DNA of 51,548 bases from a bacterium (lineage in GTDB: Bacteria; Hydrothermota; UBA3073; JACQXS01; JAQTXJ01): positions 1-51,548 of the forward strand of contig JAQTXJ010000005.1 of assembly GCA_028688815.1 (NCBI GenBank), read 5' to 3'. The translations under genes were made by a program, and so were the position numbers. This document shows, piece by piece, positions 29,594-39,104 of this stretch. The notes below the pieces were generated by a model that saw only the letters and a list, made by a program, of their open reading frames with translations, ran no database searches and had not been told where the DNA came from. The stretch's first letter is position 1, and the number at the start of each line of letters is the position of its first letter.

Positions 29594-29799
29594 ATAATGC
29601 CTCGGCAGTAAAAATTATTTTTCCTTTTTTATACATTAATGTTAATTTTAAACGATGTTTTGTCAAGGGACAATTGTTTACCGTATAATCTTCTCTGGCA
29701 GGGGCAGATATATGCTTATATTATCCATAATTGCTGTTAGAATAACATTGACAAATTAACCCGTAAATAATAGATTAATTGGTAAATATAAATTTTATT

Positions 29800-29828
29800 G
29801 GAACTTTTTGGCAGTATAACCTATCTAA
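29800..29828 (+). promoter_or_regulatory. Candidate ECF promoter upstream of ECF sigma gene (autoregulatory)
   Basis: GGAAC - 17 nt - TATCTAA. Confidence 0.6.
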
Positions 29829-29837
29829 AGGATAGAA

Positions 29838-30323
29838 ATGCAATTTGAAGAGGTGGTAACTATGTATTCGGATAAGTTATTTAATATGGTATTTGGATTT
29901 ACCGGCAATTATGATGATGCATCCGATATAACACAGGAAACCCTATTCCTTGCGTATAAAAGTTTTGGTAAGTTTAGGGGAGATTCAAATATATACACAT
30001 GGTTATACAGAATTGCAAAAAATGAGTGTTATAAGCATTTCAATAAGAATAAAACATCTTTAATGCCCTTAAATGCAGAAATTATAAAAGAAGCAGTCCC
30101 GGATGTTGAAAATAAACTTAGAATACAAAAACTAATTTCAACCTTACCGGTAGAATATCGTGAGCCTATAGTTTTGAAATATTATAATGATATGCCTTAC
30201 GAAGAAATAGCTAATACAATAGGTGTCCCGGTTGGTACTGTAAGATCAAGACTTGCAAGAGGTAAAGAAATGCTGGAAAAGAAGTTAAATTTGCGTGCAG
30301 GTGGATTACCGGCATCGCATTAG
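29838..30323 (+). CDS. ECF RNA polymerase sigma factor
   Basis: DDASDITQETLFLAYKSFGKFRGDSNIYTWLYRIAKNECY; LPVEYREPIVLKYYNDMPYEEIANTIGVPVGTVRSRLARGKEML. Confidence 0.93.
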   Translation: MQFEEVVTMYSDKLFNMVFGFTGNYDDASDITQETLFLAYKSFGKFRGDSNIYTWLYRIAKNECYKHFNKNKTSLMPLNAEIIKEAVPDVENKLRIQKLISTLPVEYREPIVLKYYNDMPYEEIANTIGVPVGTVRSRLARGKEMLEKKLNLRAGGLPASH

Positions 30324-30334
30324 AGGAGGAATTT

Positions 30335-30958
30335 ATGAAAAATTGTGATAATATTAAATTGCTTATTCAGGCTTTTGTGGACAATGAGTTGTCTTCGGAC
30401 GAACAAAAAATTCTTGATTCTCATATAAAAGAATGTCAGGATTGCAAAACCGAACTGGAAAACGCAACAATTCTTAATAAACTTCTTAAGGATAATATCA
30501 AAAAGGTAGACCTCCCACCATATTTTGAAGCTAAATTATGGGCAAGAATTGAACGGGAAAAATCTAGAAAATTCTCATTTGCCAAATTAATCCCTATAAC
30601 AGTAAGTCTAATATGTGTAATTTTCGTTGCTGTGTTTTCTTTTCCACACTTAAAAACAGGCAAACCTGATATTTATATAGTGTCTCCTGAGGTTAATTCC
30701 ATAGTTCCTGACAATGATGTAACAATAAGTGCTGCATTTTATAATAAACCTAAATCACAGGAAGCGCAAATACTAATCAATGATGAAGTTGTTGCCCGCG
30801 AAAAAGAATCCGACCAGATAATATATACATCAGATAAGAATATGAAAGAAGGATATTATAAAATGAAAATTCAACTGATAGATAAAAATAATAAAGTAGT
30901 GAAACAAAAAGAACAGGTGTTTTATGTAGTTCCTGATGGAAAAGATAGTGAATTATAA
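30335..30958 (+). CDS. Anti-sigma factor (zf-HC2-like, TM, extracytoplasmic Ig-like tail)
   Basis: LIQAFVDNELSSDEQKILDSHIKECQDC; TM ITVSLICVIFVAVFSF; C-terminal beta-rich region. Confidence 0.88.
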   Translation: MKNCDNIKLLIQAFVDNELSSDEQKILDSHIKECQDCKTELENATILNKLLKDNIKKVDLPPYFEAKLWARIEREKSRKFSFAKLIPITVSLICVIFVAVFSFPHLKTGKPDIYIVSPEVNSIVPDNDVTISAAFYNKPKSQEAQILINDEVVAREKESDQIIYTSDKNMKEGYYKMKIQLIDKNNKVVKQKEQVFYVVPDGKDSEL

Positions 30959-30966
30959 ATTTTTTT

Positions 30967-30995
30967 GGAACTTTTTTGATATGATTTATATCTAA
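30967..30995 (+). promoter_or_regulatory. Candidate ECF promoter upstream of Ig-like repeat protein
   Basis: GGAAC - 17 nt - TATCTAA, same elements and spacing as 29800-29828. Confidence 0.6.
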
Positions 30996-31088
30996 TTTAG
31001 CAAAAGGAGGTAAAAGTCGATGAAAGAAATACAAAGAAATAAAAATTTCTCTGAATTTAATCGGGGAATAAATAATAGGAGGTATAAT

Positions 31089-32762
31089 ATGAAACGCTTT
31101 TTCGGAATAATTGCTCTTGCTCTGCCAATGGCACTACAAGCGGCAATAACAGTTAAAGTGCTTCCGAATCCTGCCTTGGTGCATCCTAAAGATGTAGTTC
31201 AGTTCAAGGCAGAAGTAACTGATTCTATGGGGAATCAGGTGGAAGCTAAAATAAAATGGGATGTGAAACCAAATCAGTTAGGGAAAATTGGTCCTAATGG
31301 TTTATTTTTTGCAGGTGGAAAAGAAGGAAAAGGTATAGTTCGTGCATTAGTAGAAACAGCGGCCGGAAAAGGTATAGGCCATTCACTTATAAAAATTAGT
31401 CGCGAAGCTGAAAGACGGGAATTAAAAGTCAGGGTAATACCTGCCCGCACTTTTGCGAAAATAGGCGACCCCGTGCAATTTAAAGTAGAAGTATTGGATA
31501 ATGATGGGAAGCCCGTAGAAATATTTAAAACTTTGTGGAAATTAGCCCCGCCGCATATGGGTAAAATCTCTCAAGATGGAATATTTACAGGGGATGAGAA
31601 TGGAAAAGCTAAAATCATAGCTCTTGTAAAAGCGGGTGCTCTTGAAGGTATTGGAGAAGCTACTGTAATGGTGGGCGAACCCGGTAAATATTTGCCGATT
31701 AAAATAAAACCGCCCCATGCAATACTTAAACCGCAAGAAACAATGAAATTTGAATATGAAATAATGGGACCGCATAATGACTCAATTCCTGCGAAAGCAT
31801 TATGGAAAGTTATGCCGGAAAATCTTGGCACTATAACATCGGATGGAGTTTTTACTGCAGGAGAAAAGAAAGGCAAAGGATTTATTGCCGTTGTAGTGAA
31901 AGCAGGCGATATGACCGGTGGTGACCGTGCAGGAATTATTATCGGTAAACCTGAAAAAGTAAAAGTTAAAATATATCCTAAATTCAGCTCAGTAGAACCA
32001 ATGGGAACCATTCAATTCAATGCTGAAGTTTATGATATAAATGGTAATTTAATACAAGTGCCTATAAAGTGGGAAGTGAGACCGGAAAAAGCAGGGACTA
32101 TAAATGCGGACGGATTATTTACTGCGGGCCCCGAAATTGGAAAATGTGAAGTTTTAGCTATCGTTCCGCCTGAATTTGGTATGGGATTAGACCGTGCAGA
32201 GGTTATTGTTGCAAAGAATATGCAATTTATAGTAAAAATAACACCTCTTGATGCCAGTGTAAAACCAGGCGAACAGTTTAAATTTACGGCGGAGGTTACA
32301 GATCAAAAAGGCGCTCCTCAGAATATTCCTTTAATATGGGAAGTCGGACCGAATACTCTTGGAATAATTACAAGAGACGGATTATTTACGGCAGGTAAAA
32401 ATCCCGGTAAAGGTATAATAGTTGCGCTTGTCCCACCGCAGTTTGGTATGGGTAAAGGTGTGGCAAATATTGTGGTTCAGGGAGCAACTAATTCGTATGC
32501 CGTTAAAATAGATCCTAAACTTGTAAAAGTTAAGGTTGGAGCTACTCAACAGTTTGATGCAAAAGTGGTTGATGCCAATAATAACGCAGTGCCAAATATT
32601 CCTTTGATTTGGAGAATAGAATCTCAAGTGCAAGCCGGAACTATTACACAAAATGGGTTATTTACTGCAGGGAATACCCCATGTAAATGTAGAGTAATAG
32701 TTGACATAAAACCGGGATATGGTTTTAGTCATGATGTGGCAGATGTAGAAATTATTCAATAA
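31089..32762 (+). CDS. Secreted protein of about six Ig-like (BIG-type) repeats
   Basis: Signal peptide MKRFFGIIALALPMALQA; repeated ...W.V.P..LG.I...GLFTAG...GKG.I.A.V...; ATG 31089 has SD GGAGG. Confidence 0.82.
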   Translation: MKRFFGIIALALPMALQAAITVKVLPNPALVHPKDVVQFKAEVTDSMGNQVEAKIKWDVKPNQLGKIGPNGLFFAGGKEGKGIVRALVETAAGKGIGHSLIKISREAERRELKVRVIPARTFAKIGDPVQFKVEVLDNDGKPVEIFKTLWKLAPPHMGKISQDGIFTGDENGKAKIIALVKAGALEGIGEATVMVGEPGKYLPIKIKPPHAILKPQETMKFEYEIMGPHNDSIPAKALWKVMPENLGTITSDGVFTAGEKKGKGFIAVVVKAGDMTGGDRAGIIIGKPEKVKVKIYPKFSSVEPMGTIQFNAEVYDINGNLIQVPIKWEVRPEKAGTINADGLFTAGPEIGKCEVLAIVPPEFGMGLDRAEVIVAKNMQFIVKITPLDASVKPGEQFKFTAEVTDQKGAPQNIPLIWEVGPNTLGIITRDGLFTAGKNPGKGIIVALVPPQFGMGKGVANIVVQGATNSYAVKIDPKLVKVKVGATQQFDAKVVDANNNAVPNIPLIWRIESQVQAGTITQNGLFTAGNTPCKCRVIVDIKPGYGFSHDVADVEIIQ

Positions 32763-32779
32763 AGTAGAATTTTAATTAA

Positions 32780-32817
32780 AAGGCATTGTTCGCTTAGTGC
32801 GGACAGTGCCTTTTTTA
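32780..32817 (+). terminator. Rho-independent terminator
   Basis: AAAAGGCATTGTTCGC-ttag-TGCGGACAGTGCCTTTTTT. Confidence 0.85.
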
Positions 32818-32900
32818 TTTACAGAGTATTTTAGACTTGACTGAAGTAAAATTGCCCCTAAACTATTGACCTTTAATTAAAGCGGCAAGGAATACAAAAA

Positions 32901-34676
32901 ATGTATATAATATTATTTGCATTATTAAATGTTCAGATTACACATACCCCACCGAATAATATTTTTATGGATGCTCCATTACAAATTTTTGCCGAGGTTT
33001 CTGAAGAAGTTGAAATGGCATATGTTTTAATAAATGAAAAAATGGTTTATATGCAGAAAGAACAAACGCACCTATCTGCTACTATTCCCTATGAATTTGT
33101 TGAATCGCCGTCGATAAAATATTGCATAGTCGTTAAAACTAAAGACAATAAAATCGTTAAATCCCCGGAATATAAGGTCTCCGTTATAATAAGAGATAAT
33201 TTAATTGAGCTTGTGAGCCCTGAACCATATAGTTCAATTACTACAAAAAAGCCGGATATTGTTATTGTGTTTAGTAACGAAGTTAATCCTAAAGATATAA
33301 CAGTGTTTCTTGATAGCGTTAACATTACTTCAAATTGTGAAAATACTTCTTTCTCTATATATTACACCCCGAGGGCTAACTTAAGAATTGGACAGCATCA
33401 ATTGAAAGTAAAAATAAAAGATATAACTGAAACTACTTTTTCTTTTAATATAACTTCTAAAATATCTGCGCATGGATATGCATCAGCAGGGGCAAGATAT
33501 ACAACAAGTAAAGATTCCGTAACCTCCTCTTTACCCTATGAACCCGGAATACATCCTTTGTTTGATACTTATATAAATGGCTCACTATATTTTCCTTTTT
33601 CTTTCTGGTTTAATATGGACGAAGGATATAATTTTAATTTTGAGATGGAATATCCTAGGGGTAAATTATCAGTAGGAGATATTTATACGACTTCGTCAAT
33701 GTTTACATTATATGGAATATTACCACGCGGGCTTAATTTAACCACAAGTTCTACATTTATGAATATTGATTTACTTTGTGCACAAGTAGAAAAATCGGAT
33801 ACGAATTATCTTACTTATGCAAGATATATATTGGGCGGAAAAATAAGCAGAAAAATCTTAAACGCCAGTTTGGGGATTAGTTATTACTATGGATTGGATG
33901 ACTCAACTGTTTTGACAACTTTATCTGATACTTCTTTAAATAGATTAATGTATGAACCACCTATAAAAAATAACTTTTTTACGGGAGAAGTTAAATACCC
34001 ATTTTTGGAGCAATTAATTGGGATAATTGAATTCAGCAAAAGTAGTTCTCAATATCCGGATTCAGCATTAAAAGAAGGATATGCTTATAACGCCGGGATA
34101 GAATTAACAACCGATTACATTGACAATAAATTAACTTATAATAATATAGACACCTCTTATTTTATAATTGGGAATCCTTATCTTGATGCCGGTAAAAATG
34201 GGGTTCTTGATGAATTTTCTATCCAGTATAAAAACCTTTACTTGAATGGTAATTATGAAATATACAAAATAAGCGATTCAACGGAATATATGCTTTATAA
34301 TTATCTAAATTATACTTTTGGAAAATTTACCCCCTATATTATTTATTCAAATACTTTTGGACTTTCATCTACAAGTAGTGGCGTAAGATTTGGATTTTCC
34401 AGAGGTTATGCCTCAAGTAGTTATGGAATAACAAGTAGCGGAAATTCATTCAGGGCTGATGCAGAATGCGAGTTCATTAAAAACAGGTTTTCATTAAAAA
34501 CCGGATATGGACATAATAATTCATCAACTTCTTTTAATTGGACATCGGATATCCGGATGGAAGTTTATAAGTTTATTACACTGGAATATAAGATTATGAA
34601 TAATGTTAATGAATACGATAGCACATATAGTTATAATGAAAATATAATAACTTTAAGATTGAAAAAACAATTTTAA
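32901..34676 (+). CDS. Hypothetical outer-membrane protein (N-terminal Ig-like, C-terminal barrel-like)
   Basis: Alternating aromatic/hydrophobic strand pattern in the C-terminal half, final YNENIITLRLKKQF. Confidence 0.6.
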   Translation: MYIILFALLNVQITHTPPNNIFMDAPLQIFAEVSEEVEMAYVLINEKMVYMQKEQTHLSATIPYEFVESPSIKYCIVVKTKDNKIVKSPEYKVSVIIRDNLIELVSPEPYSSITTKKPDIVIVFSNEVNPKDITVFLDSVNITSNCENTSFSIYYTPRANLRIGQHQLKVKIKDITETTFSFNITSKISAHGYASAGARYTTSKDSVTSSLPYEPGIHPLFDTYINGSLYFPFSFWFNMDEGYNFNFEMEYPRGKLSVGDIYTTSSMFTLYGILPRGLNLTTSSTFMNIDLLCAQVEKSDTNYLTYARYILGGKISRKILNASLGISYYYGLDDSTVLTTLSDTSLNRLMYEPPIKNNFFTGEVKYPFLEQLIGIIEFSKSSSQYPDSALKEGYAYNAGIELTTDYIDNKLTYNNIDTSYFIIGNPYLDAGKNGVLDEFSIQYKNLYLNGNYEIYKISDSTEYMLYNYLNYTFGKFTPYIIYSNTFGLSSTSSGVRFGFSRGYASSSYGITSSGNSFRADAECEFIKNRFSLKTGYGHNNSSTSFNWTSDIRMEVYKFITLEYKIMNNVNEYDSTYSYNENIITLRLKKQF

Positions 34677-34690
34677 TTAAAGGGGGAACA

Positions 34691-35752
34691 ATGAAGACGC
34701 TTTTTGTGATAAATCCCGGATCTACATCTACCGTATGTTCTTTGTTTGAAGATGAAAAGGAAGTTAAAAGAGAAAAATTATCTCACTCCCAGGAAGAACT
34801 TAAGCAATACAAAAATTCTTTAGACCAACTGGATTTCAGATTCAAAATAATAGAAGAACTTCTCAATAAATGGGATGTAAAAAAAATAGATGCGGCTGTC
34901 GGAAGGGGTGGTCCGTTTAAACCAATTATAAGCGGAACGTACAATGTAAACGAGACTATGTTAAACGATGTTAAAGAAGGCAGAGTTTTGGCGGAACACA
35001 TATCAAATATAGGACCATTGTTAGCTTCAAAAGTAGCTAATAAATACAATGTTCTTGCATTTACTGTTGATCCTGTTTCAGTAGATGAATTTGAACCCCT
35101 TGCAAGAGTTGCGGGTATTCCCGAAGTTACACGGGTCGCATTACAACATACATTGAACATAAAAGCAATGGCAAGAAAGGCGGCTTCACAACTTGGTAAA
35201 TCTTTGGATGCTATTAACCTTATCGTGGCGCATTTAGGTGGAGGAATATCTATATGCCCATTAAAATCGGGAAAAATAATAGATGCGAATAATGCAAATG
35301 AAGGTGGTCCTTTTTCTCCTGAACGTAGCGGTAGTTTGCCTGTAACACAATTAGTGAAACTTTGTTTTTCGGGAAAATATGACGAGAAATGGATCAAAAA
35401 AAGACTTGTAGGAAATGGCGGAATTACTGCTCATCTGGGTACAAATAGTATAGAAGAAGTGAGAGATAGAATAGCTAACGGCGATGAAAAAGCAAAGTTT
35501 TATCTTGAAGCAATGGCTTATCAAATAGCAAAAGAAATAGGTGCAATGGCAACAGTTCTTAAAGGAAAAGTTGATGGAATAGTTCTTACGGGTTCCGCTG
35601 CAAATTATAAATTATTGGTTGATTTGATAAAAGAACGAACGGAATTCATAGCTCCTATGCTTGTTCTTCCGGGTGAAAATGAGATGCTTGCGCTTGCTCA
35701 GGGTGCGCTAAGAGTTCTAAATGGTGAAGAAATCGCAAAACAATATCTGTAA
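34691..35752 (+). CDS. buk: Butyrate kinase
   Basis: FVINPGSTSTVCSLFEDEK; VGRGGPFKPIISGTY; VAHLGGGISI; LTGSAANYK. Confidence 0.95.
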   Translation: MKTLFVINPGSTSTVCSLFEDEKEVKREKLSHSQEELKQYKNSLDQLDFRFKIIEELLNKWDVKKIDAAVGRGGPFKPIISGTYNVNETMLNDVKEGRVLAEHISNIGPLLASKVANKYNVLAFTVDPVSVDEFEPLARVAGIPEVTRVALQHTLNIKAMARKAASQLGKSLDAINLIVAHLGGGISICPLKSGKIIDANNANEGGPFSPERSGSLPVTQLVKLCFSGKYDEKWIKKRLVGNGGITAHLGTNSIEEVRDRIANGDEKAKFYLEAMAYQIAKEIGAMATVLKGKVDGIVLTGSAANYKLLVDLIKERTEFIAPMLVLPGENEMLALAQGALRVLNGEEIAKQYL

Positions 35753-35804
35753 CCGATTACTAAATCCTATATTAATATATAAAGAAAATTACAAAAGTAG
35801 AAAT

Positions 35805-37316
35805 CTACTTGATGTATGTAATTTTCTTTGTTATTACAGAATTATTCCCTGCTTTTAGTGTTACAAAGTATACCCCGGCAGAGTTTTTCCCGGTGTTCCA
35901 TAAAGTTTCGTAAATTCCGGGAGGACAGTTGTTTCTCTCTAGAATTACATCTTTAATTCTGCCCGTAATATCTGTTATCTCAAGCTCAATGTTTGTTTCG
36001 TTTTTTATCTGGAACATTATTTTTGCAAAAGAGCCTTTTACAACAGACGGGAAATTTAAGTAATTTTCGTTTTTGGATTCGGTCTCTTCTATATTGCCCC
36101 CAGGACATGGATTCAGGTAAGCAAATATATGTCCACTGGAAGATGATTCCGTTAAAACTATATCAGGGCAGCTATCTCCGTCGAGATAAGATACATAAGG
36201 AAGATCAAACAGTTGGTAGTCAGTAGAAAGAGTGTGACTTGTAAAGTTTCCACTCCCATCATTCTCATACCATCTAAACCAATAACTTCGTCCTGCAACG
36301 ACGATATCCATATCCCCATCGGGCTCAAAGTCTCCAACATCAATGCCATCAATGGCAGTGCAATTTGCATCTATTGTATATCTTTGAAAACTATTTCCTC
36401 CGGTGTTTTTATACCAATAAAAAACTCCCGTTGATGCATTTCCTGACGCGATATCTATTAACCCATCGTTATTAAAATCTGCACATCTTACTCCTGCACC
36501 ACCACTACTCTGTATGTAGTTGGGAGGGCCAAGCGTATTGTCTATTATATACGGACTAAAACTTTCACTACCATTGTTTTTGTATAAAATCAATTTGCAA
36601 TTTGCTGTTGTATCAAGATTCCCATGATAACATTCAGTCACTACTATATCAAGATGTCCATCTTTGGGCACATCATTGTCAAAACAATCTATTTTCCATG
36701 CGTTACAAAATCCTATAAGATGGGGAGTGAAATTTAAATTTCCTGTATTTTCATACCAGTAAACACCGGTAGCTGTCTGAGTAGTGTAAAATCTGTTAGT
36801 GTTGACTGCCACGATTATATCTATATCTCCATCTCCTTCCATATCTCCAAATCTCATTTGCCTGAATAACCCACTTATACCGCTACTGTTAATATCTGTT
36901 GTTGTAAAAGTTCCTCCTCCACTATTTGTGTGAAGCAAGAGATATGATAACCCTGTTGCAGCCGTATTGTCATCTGTTGATACGGCATCTATAGTCCCAT
37001 TATTGTTAAGGTCAATTCCTGCTATTTCCTGGTTATAATAAGGAGAATTCCATATAAGGTTGCTTGCCGACCAAGTTTTTCCCTTGTTAGTGTTTGCATA
37101 CCAAACTGCCGTCTTACTCACTGCAACTGTTGCAAAAATATCAAGTTCGTATTTAGGGCTTGTGCCGTCTATGTTTCCAGTCCAGTCGCCATGAGGAACA
37201 TTCAATCCGCTTGCTACTGTTACCCTTGTAAAAGTTACTACCCTTGCATTAGTGGTTGTTGTGAATACTGACGAAAAGAAAATTAATGATAATAACATAC
37301 CTTTATATAATTTCAT
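35805..37316 (-). CDS. FG-GAP/VCBS-repeat secreted protein with T9SS-like C-terminal sorting domain
   Basis: Repeated DxDxDGxxDI motifs (DMEGDGDIDIIV, DFNNDGLIDIASG, DFEPDGDMDIVV); C-term GIYETLWNTGKNSAGVYFVTLKAG. Confidence 0.85.
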   Translation of the reverse strand: MKLYKGMLLSLIFFSSVFTTTTNARVVTFTRVTVASGLNVPHGDWTGNIDGTSPKYELDIFATVAVSKTAVWYANTNKGKTWSASNLIWNSPYYNQEIAGIDLNNNGTIDAVSTDDNTAATGLSYLLLHTNSGGGTFTTTDINSSGISGLFRQMRFGDMEGDGDIDIIVAVNTNRFYTTQTATGVYWYENTGNLNFTPHLIGFCNAWKIDCFDNDVPKDGHLDIVVTECYHGNLDTTANCKLILYKNNGSESFSPYIIDNTLGPPNYIQSSGGAGVRCADFNNDGLIDIASGNASTGVFYWYKNTGGNSFQRYTIDANCTAIDGIDVGDFEPDGDMDIVVAGRSYWFRWYENDGSGNFTSHTLSTDYQLFDLPYVSYLDGDSCPDIVLTESSSSGHIFAYLNPCPGGNIEETESKNENYLNFPSVVKGSFAKIMFQIKNETNIELEITDITGRIKDVILERNNCPPGIYETLWNTGKNSAGVYFVTLKAGNNSVITKKITYIK

Positions 37317-37405
37317 TCTTAGCCCCCATAAAAACTTATACTACTTAATATGTAAATATGTTTTAAAATTATGGTTTTGTCAAGGGGAAAAGATGATATT
37401 GTCTA

Positions 37406-38440
37406 TTATATATAGCTTTCAAGGACTACATTATCATCAAATATTTTGAACCTTACGGACTTTAGGTGGATGCTGTCTTTAATCTTTTTTATTCCAAGAT
37501 CCCCTATAACCGAGACTCCCATACCAATAAGTTTTGGCGCAATAATAAAATATACTTTATCTACTATTTTACTGGATATTGCTTGCGTAAAGACCTCTTT
37601 CCCGCCTTCTATAAGTATGCTCTGGATATTATTTTTAGCTGATTTTTGCAATAAAGAGAGTAAATCTACTTTACCTCCCGGAAATCTCCATATTTCTGCG
37701 CCCGGGATAGATTTGTTTTTATTTGTGGTAGCTATTATGCAGTTATCTCCTAATATTTTTGCATCTGTAGGTATAGACAAATTAGAAGAGAGAATAATTT
37801 TTTTGGGACTCTTACCTTTGACCAGTCTTACGGTAAGTTCCGAGTTATCATAGTTTATAGTATTGCTACCGACTAAAATGGCATCCACATTGGCTCTTAA
37901 TTGGTGCACAAATACTCTTGTTTGTGGATTACTTATCCATTCTTTGGTTTTTGTACTACCTGCTATTTTACCATCCAGAGTTATTGCTGCTTTCATTATT
38001 ATAAAGGGTAATCCCGTTCTCATATATTTTAAGTAAGTTTCATTTAATTTTTCTGCTTCTTTTTTATATTCTCCTATAACTACCTTAATTCCTGCTTTTT
38101 TTAATTCTTTAACCCCTTTTCCATTTACCCATTTAGCAGGGTCAATTATGGATGTATGAACCTCTTTAATTCCTGCTTTTATTATAGCTTTTGTGCAGGG
38201 TGGAGTCGTTCCCCAGTGACAGCAGGGCTCCAAATTTACATATAATATAGCTCCCTTAACGTCTGATTTTGCATTTTTAATGGCAACAACTTCTGCGTGA
38301 GGCGTTCCCTTGCCTTTATGATAACCCTTTCCGATTATTTTACCATTTTTTACTATAATAGCGCCTACCATAGGATTGGGGGAAGTTTTGCCTCCAAGTT
38401 TTGCAAGTTTGATTGTTTCTTGGATGTAATTTATAGGCAT
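37406..38440 (-). CDS. ribD: Bifunctional riboflavin deaminase/reductase
   Basis: HAEVVAIKNA...LEPCCHWGTTPPCTKAI; reductase region ILIEGGKEV. Confidence 0.95.
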   Translation of the reverse strand: MPINYIQETIKLAKLGGKTSPNPMVGAIIVKNGKIIGKGYHKGKGTPHAEVVAIKNAKSDVKGAILYVNLEPCCHWGTTPPCTKAIIKAGIKEVHTSIIDPAKWVNGKGVKELKKAGIKVVIGEYKKEAEKLNETYLKYMRTGLPFIIMKAAITLDGKIAGSTKTKEWISNPQTRVFVHQLRANVDAILVGSNTINYDNSELTVRLVKGKSPKKIILSSNLSIPTDAKILGDNCIIATTNKNKSIPGAEIWRFPGGKVDLLSLLQKSAKNNIQSILIEGGKEVFTQAISSKIVDKVYFIIAPKLIGMGVSVIGDLGIKKIKDSIHLKSVRFKIFDDNVVLESYI

Positions 38441-38495
38441 TGTTTTCGGTAAGAGTTTTTATAGATAAGTTAAAAACAAGTATAATATATTAAGT

Positions 38496-38615
38496 TTATC
38501 CTACGAGTAATGCTTTCAGCAGTGCCATTCTAAGATATAGCCCGTTTTGTGCCTGTCTAAAATATGCGGCGCGCGGGTCGGTATCTACTTCTTTTCTTAT
38601 TTCGCCTGCTCTTGG
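38496..38615 (-). pseudogene. pyrB: 3'-terminal fragment of aspartate carbamoyltransferase
   Basis: Minus strand encodes [39 protein letters not shown], the PyrB C-terminus; homology stops at about 38615, with a stop in frame three codons further upstream. Confidence 0.85.
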
Positions 38616-38949
38616 AAAGGATTATGAAATTTTGACGGCAGAGATTTCAAAAGCAACTTTTGGTATAACGCCCAGTCGGTATAAAAAAATCAAAGGATTA
38701 AAAAGAGAAAACCTGCGTGACCATATGGATGATTTTGAATTGATTTTTACGATGTTAGGAGAAAGAGCAACTACAGAAATTCATCGGACTGAAGATTCTC
38801 AAGGTGTGCCAAAATTAAAATCCGATGCCAAAGCAGGAGGAAAAATTGCCGGAGATGCCAGAAAAAAATTAGAAAAAAGGTTAAAAAGGTCTATTGTTTC
38901 AAAAGAAAACTATTTGAGACCACAAGCTAAGAAATTAAAAAAGAAATAA
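38614..38949 (+). pseudogene. dinD: 3'-terminal fragment of DNA-damage-inducible protein D
   Basis: [58 protein letters not shown]...; no N-terminal half present. Confidence 0.82.
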
Positions 38950-39104
38950 ATCTGTCTCCTAATAACTATTATACTATTAACGAATCCCCTATTAACGATT
39001 TTACTGACCACTGATCACTGACCACTGTCCACTATTTTTTCTCCTTGACTTTTCCCATTCCCGTTTTAATAATATAACTTAACATTAACTAACAGGAGAA
39101 AAAT

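Noticed and set aside
38950-39060. CRISPR-like repeats
   Set aside because: Repeat units are too short and irregular, no spacer structure and no cas genes in the window
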